Positions 53,713-63,260 of a DNA stretch of 64,000 nt are shown here, one piece after another; positions within the stretch are counted from its first letter, which is position 1, and each line of letters starts with the position of its first letter. Below the pieces are notes generated by a model. That model worked only from the letters and a program-made list of their open reading frames with translations, was not told the origin of the DNA and did no database searches. The position numbers were made by a program, and so were the translations under genes. Source of the DNA: Beijerinckia sp. 28-YEA-48 (lineage in GTDB: Bacteria; Pseudomonadota; Alphaproteobacteria; Rhizobiales; Beijerinckiaceae); the NCBI RefSeq assembly GCF_900104955.1, contig NZ_FNSI01000002.1:124001-188000 (forward strand). Reading direction: 5' to 3'.

Positions 53713-54420
53713 ATGATAGACAAAATAGATCAAAACCGCATCGGCCAGGAACGGGATAGTGCCATACCTCTGCATCTGTTGCGTTTGGTTAGTCAAAGCC
53801 TGCCGGTCGGTAACTTTTCGTATTCGCGAGGCCTGGAAAGCGCCGTCGAAGCAGGGTGGGTTTCGGATGAGGCGACCGCAAGTTCTTGGATTCTAGGGAC
53901 TCTGCAGCATAATATCGCTCAATTGGATGGGGCGCTCTTCTGGCGCATGATGTTGGCTTTGATCGAAGGCGATCATCTGCGCTTCCTCAATGCCAACGAT
54001 TGGCTCAGAGCGGCGAGGGAAAGCCGCGAGTTTCAGCTTGAGGATGACCGTCTAGGAAGTGCATTGTTGCGCCTTCTCATCTCGCTCAATGTGCCTCTCG
54101 TGAATGAAGGCCAAAGCCATAAACTCTCCTTCGCAGCCGCCTTTGCCGTCGCGGCCCATCATTGGGATATTCCAGCGTGTGCGGCGCTCAAGGGGCTGCT
54201 CTGGACCTACGTCGAGGGACAGGTGATGGCCGCTATCAGGCTGATTCCCATCGGTCAGACGGCAGGTCAGCGAATTCTAATTAGTGGCGTTGATGCCATC
54301 GAACGGACTGCAGTGCGCGCGCGGTCGATCGCCGATGATGAAGTTGGCAGCATTGCGCCCGCGCTGGCCATAGCGAGTGCCTGGCATGAGACGCAATATA
54401 GTCGCCTATTCCAATCTTAG
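53713..54420 (+). CDS. ureF: Urease accessory protein UreF
   Basis: A 235-residue UreF with the family opening LLRLVSQSLPVGNFSYSRGLE, a middle region CAALKGLLWTYVEGQVMAAIRLIPIGQTAGQR and a C-terminal tail PALAIASAWHETQYSRLFQS. It links UreD and UreG during nickel insertion. It lies 9.8 kb from ureC and is separated from the other urease genes by glutaminase, GntP and MFS genes. Weak ribosome site. Confidence 0.93.
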   Translation: MIDKIDQNRIGQERDSAIPLHLLRLVSQSLPVGNFSYSRGLESAVEAGWVSDEATASSWILGTLQHNIAQLDGALFWRMMLALIEGDHLRFLNANDWLRAARESREFQLEDDRLGSALLRLLISLNVPLVNEGQSHKLSFAAAFAVAAHHWDIPACAALKGLLWTYVEGQVMAAIRLIPIGQTAGQRILISGVDAIERTAVRARSIADDEVGSIAPALAIASAWHETQYSRLFQS

Positions 54421-54540
54421 TTTTTCCGATGGAGGCTGGTCTCGACTTCAGGCTGGCCAGCTTCCATCGGCTCGAAGCCACAAAATATGCAACGCAGTCT
54501 TCCGAGCGATCGGAGCATCTTGTTGAGGCAGGAGGCATTC

Positions 54541-55725
54541 GTGAAAGTTAATACTGCCTTGGCAGCCCCGCGTTTCATGCATCGACCTCGTGCGTCGTCC
54601 GTAGTCAGCCTAGCCGCTATTGCATTGCTTGCCTGTTCCGCCGAAGGGTTTGCGCAAAGCCCGCCGCCGGCGGTCTCCGTGGAGCCGGTAAGTCTTGAGA
54701 ATATTGCGCCAAGCACCGAGTTTGTCGGCCGGGTCGAGGCCGTCAATACCGTCGATATTCGAGCGCGTGTCGACGGCTTCATTCAAGATCGTCTGTTTGC
54801 TGAAGGGCAACTCGTAAAAAAAGACCAGGACCTCTTCGTCATCGAAAAAGCGCCATACGAGGCGACCTTGATGGCGGCCAAAGCGAATTTGGCGAGCGCC
54901 CAGGCAACATTAGGTGACGCCGAGAGACGTCTCCAAAGAAATCAACAGTTGCGTCGAACACAATCGGTCGCACAGGCAACGCTTGAGGAAATCCAAACGG
55001 CGCGCGATACCGCACAAGCCGCCGTGGACGCGGCCCAGGCGACGGTACGGCAAGCGGAAATCAACCTTCAATATACGACGATTCAGGCGCCGTTCGCCGG
55101 ACGCATCGGCAGCGCCAATTTCAGTGTTGGCAGTTTTGTCGGTCCCTCGTCGACCGCGTTGGCTCGCATTGTTGAGATCGACCCGATACGCGTTGTTTTT
55201 TCGGTCAGCGATAGAGTGCTTCTCGACCTGAGAACCAACAGCGGCAACGTTTCGAAAGATGAAATTCCGGCCGGATTCGTGCCAACCCTGCGACTTTCGA
55301 ACGGGCAGAACTATCCGGGGAATGGTCGCATTGAATTCTTCGGCAATGAGCTGGATCCCAGAACGGGAACTCTGCCGGTCAGGGCATTTTTTAGCAATCC
55401 TGATGGCCTCCTGATTCCTGGTCAGTTTGTGACGGTCGTGGTCAGGACGACGCAGGAGCGACGACGCCCTGTCGTCCCCGTTGGGGCGGTGCAGCTCGAT
55501 CGCGACGGTCGTTTCGTCCTGATCCTCGACAAGGATAGCCGGGTTGTGCAGCAGCGTATTCGCACGGGTGTGCAAATCGGCCAGAATTGGACGGTGGATG
55601 AAGGGCTGAAAGGGGGGGAGACATTGGTTGTACAAGGCGGCCGAACCGCCAGACCAGGCACGATCGTTCGTGTCGTGCCGCCGTCTGAAAACCCAGCCGC
55701 TCCTTTACAAGCCACCGGAAGATAA
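54541..55725 (+). CDS. RND efflux periplasmic adaptor (membrane fusion protein)
   Basis: About 394 residues. A signal peptide with an ALLAC core (possible lipoprotein cysteine), then the HlyD/AcrA family order: biotinyl-lipoyl-like beta domain ([17 protein letters not shown]), an alpha-hairpin coiled coil (residues about 95-160, rich in Ala/Gln) and beta-barrel ([16 protein letters not shown]). GTG 54541 with AGGAGG 5 bases upstream is clearly better than 54487. It starts 120 bases after ureF and the permease gene follows 5 bases after its stop. Confidence 0.92.
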   Translation: MKVNTALAAPRFMHRPRASSVVSLAAIALLACSAEGFAQSPPPAVSVEPVSLENIAPSTEFVGRVEAVNTVDIRARVDGFIQDRLFAEGQLVKKDQDLFVIEKAPYEATLMAAKANLASAQATLGDAERRLQRNQQLRRTQSVAQATLEEIQTARDTAQAAVDAAQATVRQAEINLQYTTIQAPFAGRIGSANFSVGSFVGPSSTALARIVEIDPIRVVFSVSDRVLLDLRTNSGNVSKDEIPAGFVPTLRLSNGQNYPGNGRIEFFGNELDPRTGTLPVRAFFSNPDGLLIPGQFVTVVVRTTQERRRPVVPVGAVQLDRDGRFVLILDKDSRVVQQRIRTGVQIGQNWTVDEGLKGGETLVVQGGRTARPGTIVRVVPPSENPAAPLQATGR

Positions 55726-55730
55726 TCGCA

Positions 55731-58700
55731 ATGATCTCGGCTTCTATCGATCGTCCCCGTTTGGCCATGGTGATTGCGATCGTGATGGTGCTCGCCGGGC
55801 TCCTCGCGCTCACCCAGATACCTGTTGCCCAGTTTCCTCCGATCACACCGCCCGAAGTTCAAGTCTCGGCGAGTTATCCCGGCGCCAATGCCGAGGTCGT
55901 CATGAACAGCATTGGCGCTCCGATCGAAGATCAGGTCAACGGCGTGCAAGACATGCTCTACATGTCGTCGAGCAGCACGAATAACGGCACATACACGCTC
56001 ACCGTTACGTTTGCATTGGGCACCGATCCTGCGATCGCCCAGGTCAATGTGCAGAATCGAGTGGCTCTCGCCACCCCACGGCTTCCAGCCGCCGTGACCC
56101 AAACGGGTGTTTCCGTGCGAAGCCGGTCGGCCAGTATCTTGATGGGCGTAGCGGTCTATTCGCCGAAAGGCACTCAGAACGAAGTGTTCATCAGCAACTA
56201 CGCTTCCATAAATATACGTGACGCTCTTGCGCGCGTTTCTGGGGTTGGCGAAGCGGGAATTTTTGGGCCGATCTATAGCATGCGCGTATGGATGAATCCG
56301 GACCGCATGCAAGCGCTCAACATTACCGCCACGGACTTGATGACAGCCATTCAAGCGCAAAATGCACAGGCGTCCGCCGGATTGATCGGATCAGCGCCGG
56401 CCGCGGCTGGCCAGCAGTTGCAGATGACTATTATGGCGCGGGGACGTCTCTCAAGCGCCGAGGAATTTGGCAACATCGTCGTTCGGACGAATATGGACGG
56501 TGCGATTGTCCGCTTGCGTGATGTCGCTCGGGTTGAGCTGGGCGCTCAGTCTTACGATTCGCAGTCGAGGTTCAACGGTCAACCCAGCGCCACCCTTCTC
56601 ATCTACCAAGCGCCGAACGCAAATGCGCTTGAAGTCGCGCGAGCGATCCAACAACAACTGGCGCAAATTTCAAAGCAATTTCCTGAAGACGTCGCCTATA
56701 AAGTGGTTTTCGATACGACCTCGTTCGTGTCCGAGACGATCCGGGAAATCATCGTCACGTTGATCATCACCTTTGTCTTGGTCGTTTTGGTCACATACGT
56801 CTTTCTTCAGGACTGGCGCGCCACGCTCATTCCAATGTTCACCATTCCGGTCTCGCTGATCGGCGGATTCGCGGTGCTGTACATTCTCGGCTATTCCGCC
56901 AATACGATCACTTTGTTTGCCATTGTACTTGCCATCAGTCTGGTGGTCGATGACGCGATTATCGTGGTGGAGAATGTCCAGCGCGTCATGAAGGAAGATG
57001 GTTCCGGGGTTGTGGAAGCCACCCGGAAAACGATGACGCAAGTAACAGGACCGATTGTCGCCACAACGCTCGTGCTCGCGGCCCTATTCGTTCCCATCGG
57101 CTTCCTTAGTGGCATCACTGGGCAGCTCTACCGGCAATTCGCGGTCACCATCCTGGCCACCATCGTGCTCTCGACCATCAACGCGCTCACCTTGAGCCCG
57201 GCCCTCTGCGCGACGATTTTGCGACCGCCTGCGGAGAGGGAGGGTTCTCTGGCACGCGCGGTCAACGCCGGCCTGAATATCTCGCGAGACATCTATTTGG
57301 GATTGCTACAACGTCTCAGTCGGCGCCTGCTGATCCCGGTCGTGGCACTGCTGGCGGTGTTCGCCGGCATCTACGGTTTGTTCAAGATATCTCCCACGGG
57401 CTTCATTCCGTCAGAAGACCTCGGCTATTTGTTCGTAAACGTGCAATTGCCGAATGCGGCGTCCCTTGAACGGACGGACGAGGCGCTTTCCAATATCGTG
57501 CGCCTCGTCCAGGAGACACCCGGTGTCGCCGACAGCATCAGTATTTCGGGCAGCAACCTGCTCGGCGGCAGCGGTTCGGAAGCCGGCATGGTCATCGTAG
57601 CTCTCAAACCCTGGAGCGAGCGCCGCGGCGCCACTGAAAATGTTGCGGGCATCATATCCAATTTGCGTACGCGGTTCGCCAACCTCCCTGAAGCAACGAT
57701 CATACCGTTCAACCCGCCGGCGATTCCGGGATTGGGCACGACCGGCGGTTTCGACATGCGGCTGCAAGCCCGTAACGGCCAAACTGCCGAAGAGCTGGCG
57801 GAAGTCATGCGCGCCATGATCATGAAAGCCAATCAAAACCCCAATCTAGCTGGGGTTTTTGGAACCTTTACAGCCGATGTTCCGCAGGTCTATCTCGATA
57901 TCGATCGCAAGCGAGCGGAGATCCAGGGCGTCGCCCCCGATGTGATCTTCCGCACCTTGCAGGCCCATCTCGGCTCCGCCTATGTCGATGACTTTAATAT
58001 TCTCTCGCGCGTCTTTCAGGTGCGCATTCAAGATGAGGCGCAGTTTCGCGGACAGGTCGCCGACATCCAGCGCCTGCACGTGCGCAGCCAAAGCGGTGAT
58101 CTTGTACCGCTCCAGTCGATCGCGACGCCATCCACGGTGTTCGGTCCGAATGCGATCAATCGCTATAATCTGTTCCCATCGGCCGCGGTGAACGGCCAAG
58201 CGGCTCCAGGCGTCAGTTCGGGCCAGGCGCTCGTGACCATGGAGGCCTTAGCCCAACAAACTCTGCCCGATGGGTTCGGTTTCGAATGGACCGGATTGTC
58301 CCTGCAGGAGCGGCTGGTCGGCAATCAGATTGCAGTCGTTCTGGCGATGGGGATCGTCTTCACATATTTATTTCTGGTCGCACAGTACGAGAGCTGGACT
58401 GTGCCAGTGGCCGTCATGCTGTCGATTTCCGTGGCGCTGCTGGGCGCGCTCGGCAGTTTGGCGTTGGCTAGAATACCCATCGACGTCTACGCACAGATTG
58501 GTCTCGTCCTGCTGGTAGGACTAGCAGCGAAGAATGCCATTCTGATCGTCGAGTTCGCGAAAGAACGACGGGAGGAGGGGATGAGCATCGTCGAAGCGGC
58601 GATGGCGGGCACGAGGCAACGCTTCCGCCCCGTTCTGATGACGGCACTCGCCTCGGTGCTTGGCGTATTGCCTCTCGTTCTCGCCACCGGGGCAGGTGCC

Positions 58701-58856
58701 GGCAGCCGTCAGTCGATCGGAATGACACTGTTCGGCGGTTTGTTGGTCGGCACGCTTTTGGGGTTGCTTGCCATCCCTCTGCTCTACATCATTGTCCAAT
58801 CGCTTCGGGAGCGGATCAAAGGCGAAATAGGCGGCAAATCAGGTACGCCAAGCTGA
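55731..58856 (+). CDS. RND efflux permease of the HAE1 (AcrB/MexB) type
   Basis: A 1,041-residue inner-membrane pump with the HAE1 layout: [17 protein letters not shown] near the N-terminus, two large periplasmic loops, twelve helices, and the proton-relay helix with [18 protein letters not shown]. The second half has [20 protein letters not shown]. Together with the adaptor it should form a tripartite drug-export pump. No outer-membrane factor gene lies next to it, so it probably uses a host TolC/OprM-type channel from elsewhere. Confidence 0.94.
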   Translation: MISASIDRPRLAMVIAIVMVLAGLLALTQIPVAQFPPITPPEVQVSASYPGANAEVVMNSIGAPIEDQVNGVQDMLYMSSSSTNNGTYTLTVTFALGTDPAIAQVNVQNRVALATPRLPAAVTQTGVSVRSRSASILMGVAVYSPKGTQNEVFISNYASINIRDALARVSGVGEAGIFGPIYSMRVWMNPDRMQALNITATDLMTAIQAQNAQASAGLIGSAPAAAGQQLQMTIMARGRLSSAEEFGNIVVRTNMDGAIVRLRDVARVELGAQSYDSQSRFNGQPSATLLIYQAPNANALEVARAIQQQLAQISKQFPEDVAYKVVFDTTSFVSETIREIIVTLIITFVLVVLVTYVFLQDWRATLIPMFTIPVSLIGGFAVLYILGYSANTITLFAIVLAISLVVDDAIIVVENVQRVMKEDGSGVVEATRKTMTQVTGPIVATTLVLAALFVPIGFLSGITGQLYRQFAVTILATIVLSTINALTLSPALCATILRPPAEREGSLARAVNAGLNISRDIYLGLLQRLSRRLLIPVVALLAVFAGIYGLFKISPTGFIPSEDLGYLFVNVQLPNAASLERTDEALSNIVRLVQETPGVADSISISGSNLLGGSGSEAGMVIVALKPWSERRGATENVAGIISNLRTRFANLPEATIIPFNPPAIPGLGTTGGFDMRLQARNGQTAEELAEVMRAMIMKANQNPNLAGVFGTFTADVPQVYLDIDRKRAEIQGVAPDVIFRTLQAHLGSAYVDDFNILSRVFQVRIQDEAQFRGQVADIQRLHVRSQSGDLVPLQSIATPSTVFGPNAINRYNLFPSAAVNGQAAPGVSSGQALVTMEALAQQTLPDGFGFEWTGLSLQERLVGNQIAVVLAMGIVFTYLFLVAQYESWTVPVAVMLSISVALLGALGSLALARIPIDVYAQIGLVLLVGLAAKNAILIVEFAKERREEGMSIVEAAMAGTRQRFRPVLMTALASVLGVLPLVLATGAGAGSRQSIGMTLFGGLLVGTLLGLLAIPLLYIIVQSLRERIKGEIGGKSGTPS

Positions 58857-58885
58857 AATCAGAGATGCTGAAATCAACACTGTTC

Positions 58886-58915
58886 CGCCGCCCATCAGCG
58901 TTTTGACGGGCGGCG
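58886..58915. terminator. Bidirectional terminator-like hairpin
   Basis: CGCCGCCC and GGGCGGCG form a perfect 8-base-pair stem around a 14-base loop in the gap between the convergent RND permease and amidohydrolase genes. It is followed by GCATTTTAAA on the plus strand, a short T-run. Position between convergent genes suits a shared terminator. Confidence 0.6.
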
Positions 58916-58926
58916 CATTTTAAATG

Positions 58927-60372
58927 CTACGCGCTGATCTTGTTCTTATGGAGCCGACCGTCCTTCATAATCACCGCTATATTCTGCGCAGGATCTTCGA
59001 TCAGGCGGATATCTTCAAGCGGATTGCCGTTCAGAACAAGAATGTCGGCGAAAGCGCCCTTCTCAATGCTCCCCAATTTGCCAGGATAGGGATTTCGCAG
59101 ATTGGAGAGTTCGAGCAGCGAGGCGTTGCCAGATGTCGCCATGCGCAATGTTTCCGCATTCGTATACCACTGGCTCAAATGGGTGAGCATCACGCTTTGC
59201 CGGGGCGCCAATTGGGGAGAGAAGAGGACGTCGGAACCCCAAGCGGTCTTGATGCCATATTTGCGGGCATATCCATATATGCGAGGCGTGCCAGCGAAAA
59301 GCTGCTGGATGCGCTCGACTCCTGGCCCCGTCTGTGAGGCGGCGTCATCCATGGTCAGGAAAGGTTGCATACTCAGCCAGACGCCTTTGTCGGCGAAGAT
59401 CTTCGCGGTTTCCTCATCCATGAGGTGGGCATGCTCGATGCAGGCAACCCCGGCCGCAAGCGCCCGCTGCACAGTGTTAGGGGCATAGGCATGGACTGTG
59501 ACATAGGTGTTCCAGTCGCGCGCAACCTCGATGGCGGCGCGCAGTTCGTCCTCGCTGAATGTGGTCATATCCAATGGACTGCGCGGCGAGGACACGCCGC
59601 CGCCGCCGACCAATTTGACTTGCGAAGCGCCTTGCAGAAGCTGTTCGCGCACGCGCAGCTTCAGGTCACCGACATTGTCCACAATGGCGGCGCCACCGAT
59701 AAGTTCGCCCTTGCTGAGCGCTCCGTTCTGACGTGGAATCTCGGATGGAAAGCGCAGATCGCCATGTCCGCCTGAGGTCGTGATCATCGCGCCGGACGGA
59801 TAGATGCGCGGGCCCGGAATGATTCCATTGTCGATCGCTTGTTTGAACGAGAACACCGGTCCGCCCATGTCACGAACAGTCGTGAAGCCGCGCATCAGTG
59901 TGCGCTCGGCCTCCGCCGTGGAAGAGGCGAAGATGATGCCCGGATCGCCGTTCAAAAGGACTGGCAACGGAACCGCGGCATAGACCGTGTGCCAATGGGC
60001 ATCGATCAAGCCGGGCATCAGGACGCGGTTGCCACAGTCGATAACAACCGCATCGGACGGCGGTGCGCTGTTCGTCTTGTCCAGCGACGTGATGCGATTG
60101 CCTTCCACCAGAACCTGCAGATTGGTCTGCAGCGCGTCGGATTTGCCGTCGAAAAGTCTCGCCTGCCTGAAAAGCACTTTGGGGATCGGCTTTGCCGGTT
60201 GCCCAATCGCAGGCCCAATCGTCATTCCAGCAACCGCCGCCGCGCCCATTCCCAAAAACTTGCGCCGCGAGAATGCATCCAGACGACGGGATGCTCCCAG
60301 CAGCGCAGGATGCGTACAGTTGCAGCCAGAGGCGCAAACGAGGTGCTGATATTTCTTTCCTAACCGGATCAT
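58927..60372 (-). CDS. Exported amidohydrolase (imidazolonepropionase/prolidase-like)
   Basis: About 481 residues. A twin-arginine signal (SRRKFLGMGAAAVAG) precedes a TIM-barrel amidohydrolase with HxH (LIDAHWHTVY), GFTTVRDMGG, VHAYAPN, IEHAHLMDE and a metal aspartate in TAWGSDVLFSP. Members include prolidases and other exported or secreted C-N hydrolases. I prefer ATG 60372 after GGAG; the frame is open to 60399. It is the only amidohydrolase here with a Tat signal, so it acts in the periplasm. It converges on the RND permease. Substrate unknown. Confidence 0.85.
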   Translation of the reverse strand: MIRLGKKYQHLVCASGCNCTHPALLGASRRLDAFSRRKFLGMGAAAVAGMTIGPAIGQPAKPIPKVLFRQARLFDGKSDALQTNLQVLVEGNRITSLDKTNSAPPSDAVVIDCGNRVLMPGLIDAHWHTVYAAVPLPVLLNGDPGIIFASSTAEAERTLMRGFTTVRDMGGPVFSFKQAIDNGIIPGPRIYPSGAMITTSGGHGDLRFPSEIPRQNGALSKGELIGGAAIVDNVGDLKLRVREQLLQGASQVKLVGGGGVSSPRSPLDMTTFSEDELRAAIEVARDWNTYVTVHAYAPNTVQRALAAGVACIEHAHLMDEETAKIFADKGVWLSMQPFLTMDDAASQTGPGVERIQQLFAGTPRIYGYARKYGIKTAWGSDVLFSPQLAPRQSVMLTHLSQWYTNAETLRMATSGNASLLELSNLRNPYPGKLGSIEKGAFADILVLNGNPLEDIRLIEDPAQNIAVIMKDGRLHKNKISA

Positions 60373-60757
60373 ATCGTCTGACTCCGTCCCTGCGAACAAG
60401 CTGCGCTGGCTCTCATGGTTCTGGCCCGATTACAAGTTAACGCAGCGCCGGACAGTAGCAGAAATATTTGAAATGATCTGTAACCGTTGATTGCGATTAG
60501 GCTTGTCCTCGCCATTCAATATGTGCGGCTGTCATGAACTTCAGTTCAAAGCCATGCCCAAACAGCACTGTTGGGCGCTCGACGGAACGGCTCATACATA
60601 CGACATTTATGTCCTGCATCTGGCTACCCAGATACCTTTGGGATCCTAGGTCGCTGGCTGATGTTGGGACTCTCTGCATAGCAATGGGATTTATAGCCAT
60701 TTCGTCTGGCGTCCCAGCGAATACTATGGAGCTCCCTTCTCCGAAAGGACGCCTTCT
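60373..60757. other. Gap between amidohydrolase and DUF1269 gene
   Basis: About 385 bases holding divergent promoters. Short frames on both strands overlap the DUF1269 gene and look like shadows. No palindrome or clear -35/-10 pair was assigned. An AAAGGACGC ribosome site precedes 60758. Confidence 0.35.
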
Positions 60758-61273
60758 ATGAGTGACCTGGTCTTTATCGCATTCCCGACTGAACAGAAAG
60801 CAGAGGAGGTGCGCCAGCGGGTTCTCTCGCTCCAGCGAGAATATCTGATCGAGCTTGGCGACGCTGTCGTCGTCGTCAAAGATCCATCCGGTCACATCAA
60901 GTTGAATCAGATGGTCAATCTGACTGCGAGCGGCGCGATGTCGGGTGCGCTGTGGGGCACCTTGGTCGGTTTGATTTTCATGGTGCCACTTGTGGGGACC
61001 GCAATCGGCGCGGCATCTGGCGCGCTCAGTGGAAAGCTTGCCGATTTCGGCATCAATGACCAGTTTATGAAGGATGCGGCTTCGGCGTTACAACCGGGCA
61101 CTGCCGGTCTTTTTCTCCTGATCCGGAAGATGACGACCGACAAGGTGTTGGCGGATTTGCGGGGCGTCGGTGGTACGCTGATCAGCACATCGTTCGACGA
61201 AACCAAGGAAGCGCAGATCCGTGAAGCGCTCGCGGCGTATTCGACCGCAGAGGCAAGTGCAGAGGCAAAGTAG
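60758..61273 (+). CDS. DUF1269 membrane protein
   Basis: A 171-residue protein with the family pattern: N-terminal SDLVFIAFPTEQKAEEVRQ, a glycine-rich membrane segment (SGALWGTLVGLIFMVPLVG; ALSGKLADFGI) and the AGLFLLIRKMTTDKVLADL segment. Often induced by stress; its role is not known. It begins an apparently stress-related run with HdeD and MgtC. A strong inverted repeat follows its stop at 61284-61312. Confidence 0.87.
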   Translation: MSDLVFIAFPTEQKAEEVRQRVLSLQREYLIELGDAVVVVKDPSGHIKLNQMVNLTASGAMSGALWGTLVGLIFMVPLVGTAIGAASGALSGKLADFGINDQFMKDAASALQPGTAGLFLLIRKMTTDKVLADLRGVGGTLISTSFDETKEAQIREALAAYSTAEASAEAK

Positions 61274-61283
61274 GTATTGCGTT

Positions 61284-61312
61284 CGCTCTGGACTATTCGT
61301 CCGTCCAGAGCG
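61284..61312. promoter_or_regulatory. Stem-loop after the DUF1269 gene
   Basis: CGCTCTGGAC and GTCCAGAGCG form a perfect 10-base-pair stem with a 9-base loop, starting 10 bases after the DUF1269 stop. No T-run follows. It may be a 3'-end stabiliser or a Rho-associated signal rather than an intrinsic terminator. Confidence 0.5.
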
Positions 61313-61378
61313 GTCCGCCTGTGTTTCATTCGGCACCTTCCATTTTACGCCTAAGGTGCCAACGAAAGGAGACCTTCC

Positions 61379-61621
61379 ATGCATCGAAGATCATTTCTGC
61401 TAGGTTTGTTTGTCGCGTCCTCCGCTTCCGCTGTCGTCATGGCAGTTGGGAGCGGCAACGCTTCGCCTTTGGCAAATGGGGCTCAATCGCTGGCCAAAGA
61501 TATCCCAACCGGACTTCCCATCGAAACCGTACAGTATTGGCACCGCAGACGACCTCGTCAGGTCTGCACGTGGAGACGTAATCGATTTGGTCGCCGCGTG
61601 CGTATCTGCCGCTGGGTTTAA
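61379..61621 (+). CDS. Small exported basic protein
   Basis: An 80-residue protein with a signal sequence (RRSFLLGLFVASSASAVVMA; a twin-arginine start is possible) and a strongly basic C-terminus rich in Arg, Trp and Cys (YWHRRRPRQVCTWRRNRFG). Similar small Arg/Cys-rich exported proteins occur in Hyphomicrobiales, but I cannot name a family. It has a strong AAAGGAG site. Function unknown. Confidence 0.65.
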   Translation: MHRRSFLLGLFVASSASAVVMAVGSGNASPLANGAQSLAKDIPTGLPIETVQYWHRRRPRQVCTWRRNRFGRRVRICRWV

Positions 61622-61894
61622 ACCAGGTCTTAGTCAAGTAGGCTTGCGATCACGCATTCTAACTTTCGCGACCGACGTTCCTTCAGATGAGATGTCGGTC
61701 GTTAGTCGCATTTGCATGGATTCTCGGCTTTCGCTGTGCGCATCTGCTTTAAGCTGAGTTCCATTCAGTCCGCAGAGTTCATCAAAGCTTTACGCAAGGG
61801 GCAGCCGGGCCGCTGCGCACTGGTGCTCCTCACTGCACTTGCCGTCTGACGCCGCGCGATTTTAGCCAATGGGCCGGCATGTTGAGGAGCAAAT

Positions 61895-62416
61895 ATGCGA
61901 TCGAAATGGAAAGGCTTTCTGGCGGTGGGCCTCGTTCTGGCGGCCGTTGGTCTGTTTGCGGTGCTTCGGCCCGAGATTTCCACCTTCGCAGCTGGGACGG
62001 CTTTCGGGATCGCGCTTGCCATCGCGGGAGCCGTGAAAATGGTTCAGTCGTTGCAGGTCAAGGAATGGAGCGGCTTTATCTGGCAGGAGTTGACCGGCGC
62101 CGTTGAACTGGTCGGCGGCATCCTCATCTATCTAAATCCCCTGAAAGGCGCACTCGCGATCACGCTGCTCGCCGCCCTGATCTTGTTCGTTCAGGGTGTT
62201 CTGCAGGTGATCCTTGCCATTAGGGCCCGCAAACAGGCCGGTTCGCATTGGTTTGCGGTGGCGGGGCTCGTCTCCTTGATCGCAAGCATCGCGCTCGCGA
62301 TCAAGGTCCCGCACTCCCTCCAACTGGAGCCAGGGGTTGCCGTCGGTTTGTCCCTCCTGGTCGCCGGCGCCACCTACATTCTGATGGCGCTCACTGTCCG
62401 TCAGAGCCCTGGATAG
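61895..62416 (+). CDS. HdeD family acid-resistance membrane protein (DUF308)
   Basis: A 173-residue protein with about six membrane helices (FLAVGLVLAAVGLFAVLRP; TAFGIALAIAGAVKMVQSL; ELVGGILIYLNPLKGALAIT) in the repeat pattern of HdeD/DUF308. E. coli HdeD is linked to acid resistance. ATG 61895 with GAGGAG. It lies near DUF1269 and MgtC genes, consistent with an envelope or acid-stress run. Confidence 0.85.
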   Translation: MRSKWKGFLAVGLVLAAVGLFAVLRPEISTFAAGTAFGIALAIAGAVKMVQSLQVKEWSGFIWQELTGAVELVGGILIYLNPLKGALAITLLAALILFVQGVLQVILAIRARKQAGSHWFAVAGLVSLIASIALAIKVPHSLQLEPGVAVGLSLLVAGATYILMALTVRQSPG

Positions 62417-62476
62417 GCCAAGATCTTTGGATATGACCGCTCTAAGCGGAATTTTCTGAGGCGGTAGGCCGGTAGC

Positions 62477-63190
62477 GTGCAGAATGTTTGGACCAACATC
62501 GGAGCGGTTTCCATAGCACCTAACCTGGTGTTAGCCCTGCTGTTTGGCGCTTTGGTTGGCGTGGAGAGACAATGGCGTCAGCGTCACACCGGACTCTCTA
62601 CCCACGCTCTTGTTTCTCTGGGGGCCGCCGCATTCACTTCTCTTGCCGTCTTGGTTCAAGATTCGGCGGAAGCCAGGATGGGTGGTCAGGTCGTCACGGG
62701 AATCGGCTTTCTGGGCGCCGGCTTGATCATGCGCGACGGATTAAGCGTTCGCGGATTGAGCGGAGCAGCTACCATCTGGGCAACGGGGGCGGTTGGCACG
62801 CTCGCCGGTTATGGGTTCTTGCTTGAAGCCGCTGAAGTCACGGCTTTTGTCTTGTTCGCGAATATTGCTTTTCCAAAGCTGAGCTGGATCATAGATCATC
62901 TCGCGCCTGAAGGCGATCAGACCGAAAGATTCTATACCATCGCTCTGCGCTGCACGGATCGCAATGAAGCGACGGCGCGTACGATGCTCATCCAAGCGTT
63001 GAATGCGCAGAGCCTTCGCCTGCGCGGCCTTGAAAGCAATACGCTAAAGGATTCTGAAAGCGTAGAGGTGAGAGCTCTTGTTCATAGCGTTCAGGATGAG
63101 GATCGGGTCATTGAACGTCTCGTGAGCGAACTCAGCCTGTTCCCAAGCATTTCGTCTGCAAGTTGGACATTCACGACATCATCCGAGTAG
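62477..63190 (+). CDS. MgtC/SapB family protein
   Basis: A 237-residue protein with the MgtC N-terminal membrane domain (LLFGALVGVERQWRQR; GIGFLGAGLIMRDGLSVRGLSGAATIWATGAVG) and a soluble C-terminal domain of about 100 residues. MgtC-type proteins act in magnesium-limited or acid/intracellular growth. GTG 62477 appears to be the start. It lies 60 bases after hdeD and is convergent with the AraC gene at the end. Confidence 0.87.
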   Translation: MQNVWTNIGAVSIAPNLVLALLFGALVGVERQWRQRHTGLSTHALVSLGAAAFTSLAVLVQDSAEARMGGQVVTGIGFLGAGLIMRDGLSVRGLSGAATIWATGAVGTLAGYGFLLEAAEVTAFVLFANIAFPKLSWIIDHLAPEGDQTERFYTIALRCTDRNEATARTMLIQALNAQSLRLRGLESNTLKDSESVEVRALVHSVQDEDRVIERLVSELSLFPSISSASWTFTTSSE

Positions 63191-63260
63191 GGATATCGCT
63201 TCAGATCAAATCTCGTCTCGGTGGACGTTCTATCTTGCCCGGAATCTCCTTGTTTGACGC

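Noticed and set aside
60497..60895. A 132-codon minus-strand frame over the start of the DUF1269 gene
   Set aside because: It overlaps a well supported gene in the opposite direction and its translation has no recognisable family pattern.
61284..61312. Intrinsic terminator after the DUF1269 gene
   Set aside because: The stem is strong but no T-run follows, so it is listed only as a stem-loop.
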